64,000 nt of DNA from Lingula anatina (lineage: Eukaryota; Brachiopoda; Lingulata; Lingulida; Lingulidae), in assembly GCF_001039355.2 (NCBI RefSeq), contig NW_019775436.1, forward strand, positions 891,630-955,629. Direction: 5' to 3'. This document shows positions 59,369 through 64,000 of the stretch, piece by piece. The notes under the pieces were generated by a model. The model did not search any database. It was not told the origin of the DNA and worked only from the letters and a program-made list of their open reading frames with translations. The stretch's first letter is position 1. Every line of letters begins with the position of its first letter. The translations under genes and the position numbers were made by a program.

Positions 59369-60519
59369 CTTGATTGAAATATATTGTACACACCATGATA
59401 TGGGGTTGTGTTTAGTCATATTAAATTATGGAATTTAGTTTCATGATCAGGGTTTTATAAATAGTGAAATAGGCATTTGTAACTGTGCTTGTATGTGTGT
59501 TTGTTTTAGTGTGTATGTGTGTGTGTGCGTGTGTGTGCACATATGTATGGGCCCATGTGCACATGCATGTGCACGTCCTAAATTCTCATGCACATGTATG
59601 TGCTTTTGCTTGTACATGCATATGTCAGTATGTTTGTAATCATGTTGGCCTGAATTTTTTATTCATTTGAATACATTATGTTTTGTCTGACTGCGCTATC
59701 TCACATGGTATGTGTAATTTTTTATTAGTTACACATATGGCATATAGTAAAAACAAAATATCTCAATTGTAGCAAAAAATAGTGAATGCTATACATTATT
59801 GTGTGAAAATGGATGATGGAAAAATGTAGTGATGGTTTTTTAATCCAAAATTTTTAATGAGCCAACAGCGATTTGATTGCAATTCCTATCCTTCCTACTG
59901 CCCCAGTTGTGATTTCACCCATTCGTCATTAAGTCATTGTGCTGAACTTTGATCCCTGAACTTTTGGATTACTTCAAATTTATAATAGAAAAGTTGAAGT
60001 TTGCAATTTAGCATCTCTTCTCTTAGTGATTAACGATTCAGAAACATTTTTCTTAAATCTAATTGGAACACTGTTCATTGCTGTTTCTGTATGGCATAGG
60101 TGTTTGTGTGTGTAACCTCCCTATATGCTCAACATACACATATTCAAGGTATACAGAGAAAGCAAAATCAATTGAAATTGAGTTTCTTTACATTCAAGTA
60201 GTATTATTATATTGTTTAATGCAATTTGCTGGCTGCTCCCTGTCTTGGAAACTATGCTGTTTTGGCACTGCAGAACAATTGTGTCTGCCTTCCATTGCCA
60301 ATTGAATTATATCAGATTTGAGTGTTGGCCTTGAGATTCATTGATCTAGCTCAGGTCAAACCAATATTTTATTCATTAATAAATTAACTCAAATAAGGAA
60401 AAAGGAACCCTATCAGTTATACATCTGTGTGCATGTATTCTCAAAGCCTTTGACACAACTTATTAAATACTATTTTTAATCTTCCATGATGACCACTTCT
60501 TCAATGTCTGTATGTCTAG

Positions 60520-60797
60520 GAGGCCATTCAGAACAGAAGATCCGAGGATCTACTGATCCACGGATCAAATATGGCAGACCCTACATGAAAGAAGAGCTGA
60601 CTGATTCGCTTATGGTCTCCACACCTCCACATGTACCATCCTTGTGGGGGCCTAGCAATTAAACCTTGAAGCCAAAATTTAATCTGTGTGGAGGTGGGAA
60701 GACCATGAAAGGATAAGATGGTCTTGCTTTCATGTAGGGTCAGCCATATTTGATCCGTAGACCAGTAGATCCGAGGATCATTTGTTCTGAATGTGAC
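60520..60797. mobile_element. Foldback element, family M2, copy 3
   Basis: The left arm GAGGCCATTCAGAACAGAAG then GATCCGAGGATC faces a right arm ending CAGAACA-type complement (TGTTCTGAATGTGACC). It shares ATCAAATATGGCAGACCCTA, CATGAAAGAAGAGCTGA and the central CTAGCAATTAAACC with the 54656 copy. Same length, 278 bases. Confidence 0.87.
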
Positions 60798-62395
60798 CAA
60801 TGTGTCTAGTTCTCAAGTCTGTATGCCAGAAACAGGTGTTCTCAGTTACAATTAATTGGCAAAAGGGATCCATCAACTGTTTTCCATTTTTTATGTACAG
60901 ACATTGATTTGCTGTGATATTGGCTATCACTGTGAGATGGTTAGAGTATGTTATATGATCCTGTTAATAATAATTTGAAGAACTTGCACAACAGTTTTGG
61001 TTTAAAATAATTATACTGTTTATGGAAAACTACATGGATATAAATTTGTAGCACATGCAGTTTTGATATTGAAAATATGGTCAATGTCTGTACATACCTG
61101 TATAATATAGCTTTTGCTGTCTTATTATACAATGTTGAAATAAAGTAACAAACTGCCTTATTAATAAGCACCACTCTATATAATAATGGTACCCTCAATA
61201 TAAAAGAGGGCAGCTAAAAGAAATTAAAAAAAAAAAAAAACTTACACCCCAATTAGAATATGTTGAAGTACAGTTTTTTTATTGTATCTTGTAGGATGGT
61301 AATAAAAAAGCAAATAATCTCTTAAGAAACTAAACATGTTTTTTTAAACCTATTTTTATCACTGATTATAATGTTTTTTTTTCCTTTTGTGCATGTACCC
61401 ATGTCATTTTTTCCAGTCTGATGCATACATTTACCACCGGATGTAGACATCATCCATTACTTTTTTTCCTTATCTGATAAATGCTTCCCATTCAATTTCT
61501 GTGCCAGTTGAATGTGATTTGATTACAAGGATACTGTGTCCTTCCTGTCTCTTCTACAGTGTATTTAGAAATGTTATGAATGTAGACATGAATTTCATCT
61601 CAAGTTTGGCCAGCTTCAAAATAATAAAACTATTAACTTGAAAAATATTATAGTAGAAAAATAGATTTGAATTTTGATTTTAAATTTTTAAAGACATTGG
61701 TAAAATTATAAGATGAGAATGGCTTTACGGTGCCTTACGGGTCTTACATAAAGACATGAGACCAGAACATTGCATGAATGAATGGAGGAAATGTAAGGAA
61801 CAATTTAAGGAATAACCTCATGGTAAAAGAGCAATAAGAAAACCAACCACGTCATTTTTCAAATATGAACCCTGTGTTAATGCAATCATAAATACAGGAT
61901 TAAAATCAAAAAGGTTAAGATCATTTAAAGGATTTTTTTCTTCTTTTAGTAGTCCAAATCTTTTTGAAATGTTTTCCTTTTTCCAGATCCATTATTACCA
62001 TAAGATGATTATCTTGAGAAAAAAATTAATAAAGGGAACTAGTTTCTCTTGTGAAATTAGTCTTTGGATATTAAGGCAAAATTGTAAAGTTTACAGCTAG
62101 TAGATGGATGATTTTTGTACAAAGAAGAATATTGGAAGAAAAAGGAAGGCAATAGAACTATGGATCATGATCCTCCATATACCACAGCTGTAGAATTGTT
62201 GCTAACCACTAATCTAATGAAACAGCAGAAGAAGTTGCCTTTTTTTGTAATGTTACTCTTTTATTTTAGGCATATGGGAATTGTAAGTGAGGAAGATTGA
62301 CGATTTTCAAGCATTTTTAGATCTGAATGGGCAATTTAGTTCTTGCAATGCATCTGTACCATGTTTTCTCAGGTCACCAAGGTACTAATTTTTGT

Positions 62396-62397
<2 letters not shown>

Positions 62398-62444
<47 letters not shown>
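62398..62444. repeat. (CA)n microsatellite
   Basis: About 23 CA units. Confidence 0.94.
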
Positions 62445-62446
<2 letters not shown>

Positions 62447-62454
62447 TGGTAATG

Positions 62455-62570
62455 ATTTTGGGGTGCTTTTACTACACCGAATAGAATTATAGACTATAGC
62501 CTGCTTTTTAATGTTGTTGCCACCAGTCAATAAAATTGTTCAAATTTTAAGAAATTATGACCTAAAAATA
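62455..62570 (+). repeat. Dispersed repeat R3, copy 2
   Basis: Collinear with 51832-51945 through GGTGCTTTTACTACACCGAA, CTGCTTTTTAA, CAGTCAATAAAA and TTTTAAGAAATTATGAC. Confidence 0.65.
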
Positions 62571-62929
62571 CAGTATCTGTAAAATTCACTATTTTGCCCT
62601 CATTGAAAAGATTGATTTATTACCATAATACAGCTTTCAATATTAAACAAACCCTTTTGGGAGATGGAGAGCAAGAACCACCTTTTTTGCCAATGGAGAT
62701 CCATTCTGAATCCAAATCTGATCTAGGTTCTATATGACATTCTTTCAAGTCACCAAGGCACTCATTTTCACACAGACACGTGTGCGCGCACACATGTACA
62801 CACATCCATAGACGGAAAAGTAATAATAAGTGCAGTTTTTAATAAACAAACCCCTTAGGAGATGGAGGGCAAGAACCACCTTTTTGCCAGAGAAGAATTA
62901 AAATTTAAGTTAAAGTTGTTTCAGTGAAG

Positions 62930-63064
62930 GGAAGGAAAGTCCAATTTTTCTGAAAAAGAAGCTTCTTCCCCTTCTTTGAAATTGCTGGTTGTAGGCCAGT
63001 TAGATTATCTGCGTATCTGTGTTGAGTTGTGTGTGTGTGTGTGTGTGTGGGGGGGGGGGGGGGG
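62930..63064 (-). repeat. Dispersed repeat R1, copy, with (TG)n and G run
   Basis: TTTCTGAAAAAGAAGCTTCT, then CTTTGAAATTGCTGGTTGTA match the R1 form at 10200-10265. A (TG)n tract (63029-63048) and a run of about 16 G follow. The segment CAAACCCTTTTGGGAGATGG-like (62647) also recurs at 62848. Confidence 0.65.
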
Positions 63065-64000
63065 TATGTGTGCACTGTATGTACACATGCATATGTATGT
63101 GTGTGAATGTTATGGTTACCTATTTTGAAAGCATAACTAGTTAAAGGCAGGCAGTAAACTTCACTAATTCTAGACTATCTGGAATATCCCCAAATTGATT
63201 GAAACGATATGGCTGGGACAGAACCTTCAGCTTGAGCAGTTTACCTTGTAATTTTTCACCAGCCTATGCCCTTGGCAATTATGTCAAGTGAGCAGTAATT
63301 AACCAAGGCTAATTGTTGTAATCATGGGGCTAGATCAAGCTGCCCTAAATATACATATTAAAATCCATGATTTTTGTGATTTTGCGGTATTAACCCCAAC
63401 AGCACGTCTCTGTACACCATACTCCCACACAGTGATGGTGATAAGAAGTGTAAGCTGTCTAGATCGCTTATGGTTTAAGCCATCTTTAGTCACCTTAGCT
63501 GGCAGTTGTACTTGCATAATCAACTTTCCTGAGTGCCTAAGGTGTCGATGTACTACTAGAGTGGTGTTTATATAATGTTCACCAATATGTATGCACATTC
63601 TGAGAAGAGTTTTGTTGCATTGGCAAACCTGGCTATGAAGTCTTAAAAATGCAGTGTTGGTATCCCAATGTTATTTTATTTAATTTTTGAACAAATTGAA
63701 TTTGACCTGCATGGAGTACTGAAAACAATTGTTTCATTGGTTATAATCTCTTATGCAGTTATTTTGCTAACCCTAAATGTAAAATGTAATTTATTTCCCA
63801 GACAATTTTTGTAGTTATTTTCATAGATAAGACATTTTCTTTCAGTGACCTGAAAAATGTTTTTATTTATCATTTTTTCTTAGTTTGTAATTAATGACAA
63901 TTCCATTTTGAAGTAATTTTGAATTGTGTTTAAGCGAAAGCAGTCATGGAATATATAAAACACCTTTTTATAATCTTCTTTTTATGTTGGTGAATAGCAC

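Larger units (their letters stand above)
57791..64000 (+). other. Agrin intron 5, continuing beyond the window
   Basis: Starts GTAAGT. I see no further cysteine-rich exon before the right edge. It contains a tandem duplication, an M2 element, R3 and R1 copies and microsatellites; the rest is AT-rich and featureless. Confidence 0.6.

Overview
This is a window from an animal nuclear genome: AT-rich, gene-poor, with long introns, many microsatellites, small transposons and four single-base N contig joins. The gene content (a transmembrane-type agrin and an intronless coiled-coil/NHL protein), heavy polymorphism between overlapping contigs and the hairpin MITE load suggest a marine invertebrate. 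A non-vertebrate deuterostome such as an echinoderm is my best guess, but a lophotrochozoan is not excluded.

Layout. Positions 1-39,598 hold no gene I can support. They contain microsatellites, dispersed repeats, hairpin transposons and four places where a contig end and the next contig start carry the same sequence (10.1-11.8, 15.5-15.95, 15.7-21.8 and 24.5-37.9 kb). Each such duplication ends exactly at an N, so these are almost certainly unmerged allelic overlaps and not genomic duplications. About 10.8 kb of the window is therefore redundant. The paired alleles are useful: they show transposon insertions present in one haplotype only, and blocks of unusually low divergence.

From 39,599 rightwards the window carries the 5' part of one plus-strand gene, read as agrin in its transmembrane form. 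Exon 1 encodes a short basic cytoplasmic tail and a signal anchor, exon 2 a proline-rich linker, and exon 3 the first follistatin-like/Kazal module. A possible 12-nt microexon follows, then the second follistatin-like/Kazal module about 9.6 kb further on. All proposed junctions are phase 1 with GT-AG borders. The second module may also serve as an alternative first exon: it has its own ATG, a hydrophobic signal-like leader and a TATA box 53 bases upstream. The gene continues past the right edge.

Nested on the same strand in the large agrin intron is an intronless gene (49,357-50,931) for a 524-residue protein. It has an N-terminal coiled coil and six NHL-like blades, resembling TRIM-NHL proteins without RING and B-boxes. 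The rest of the agrin introns holds further hairpin transposons, minisatellites and a precursor-sized perfect-stem hairpin.
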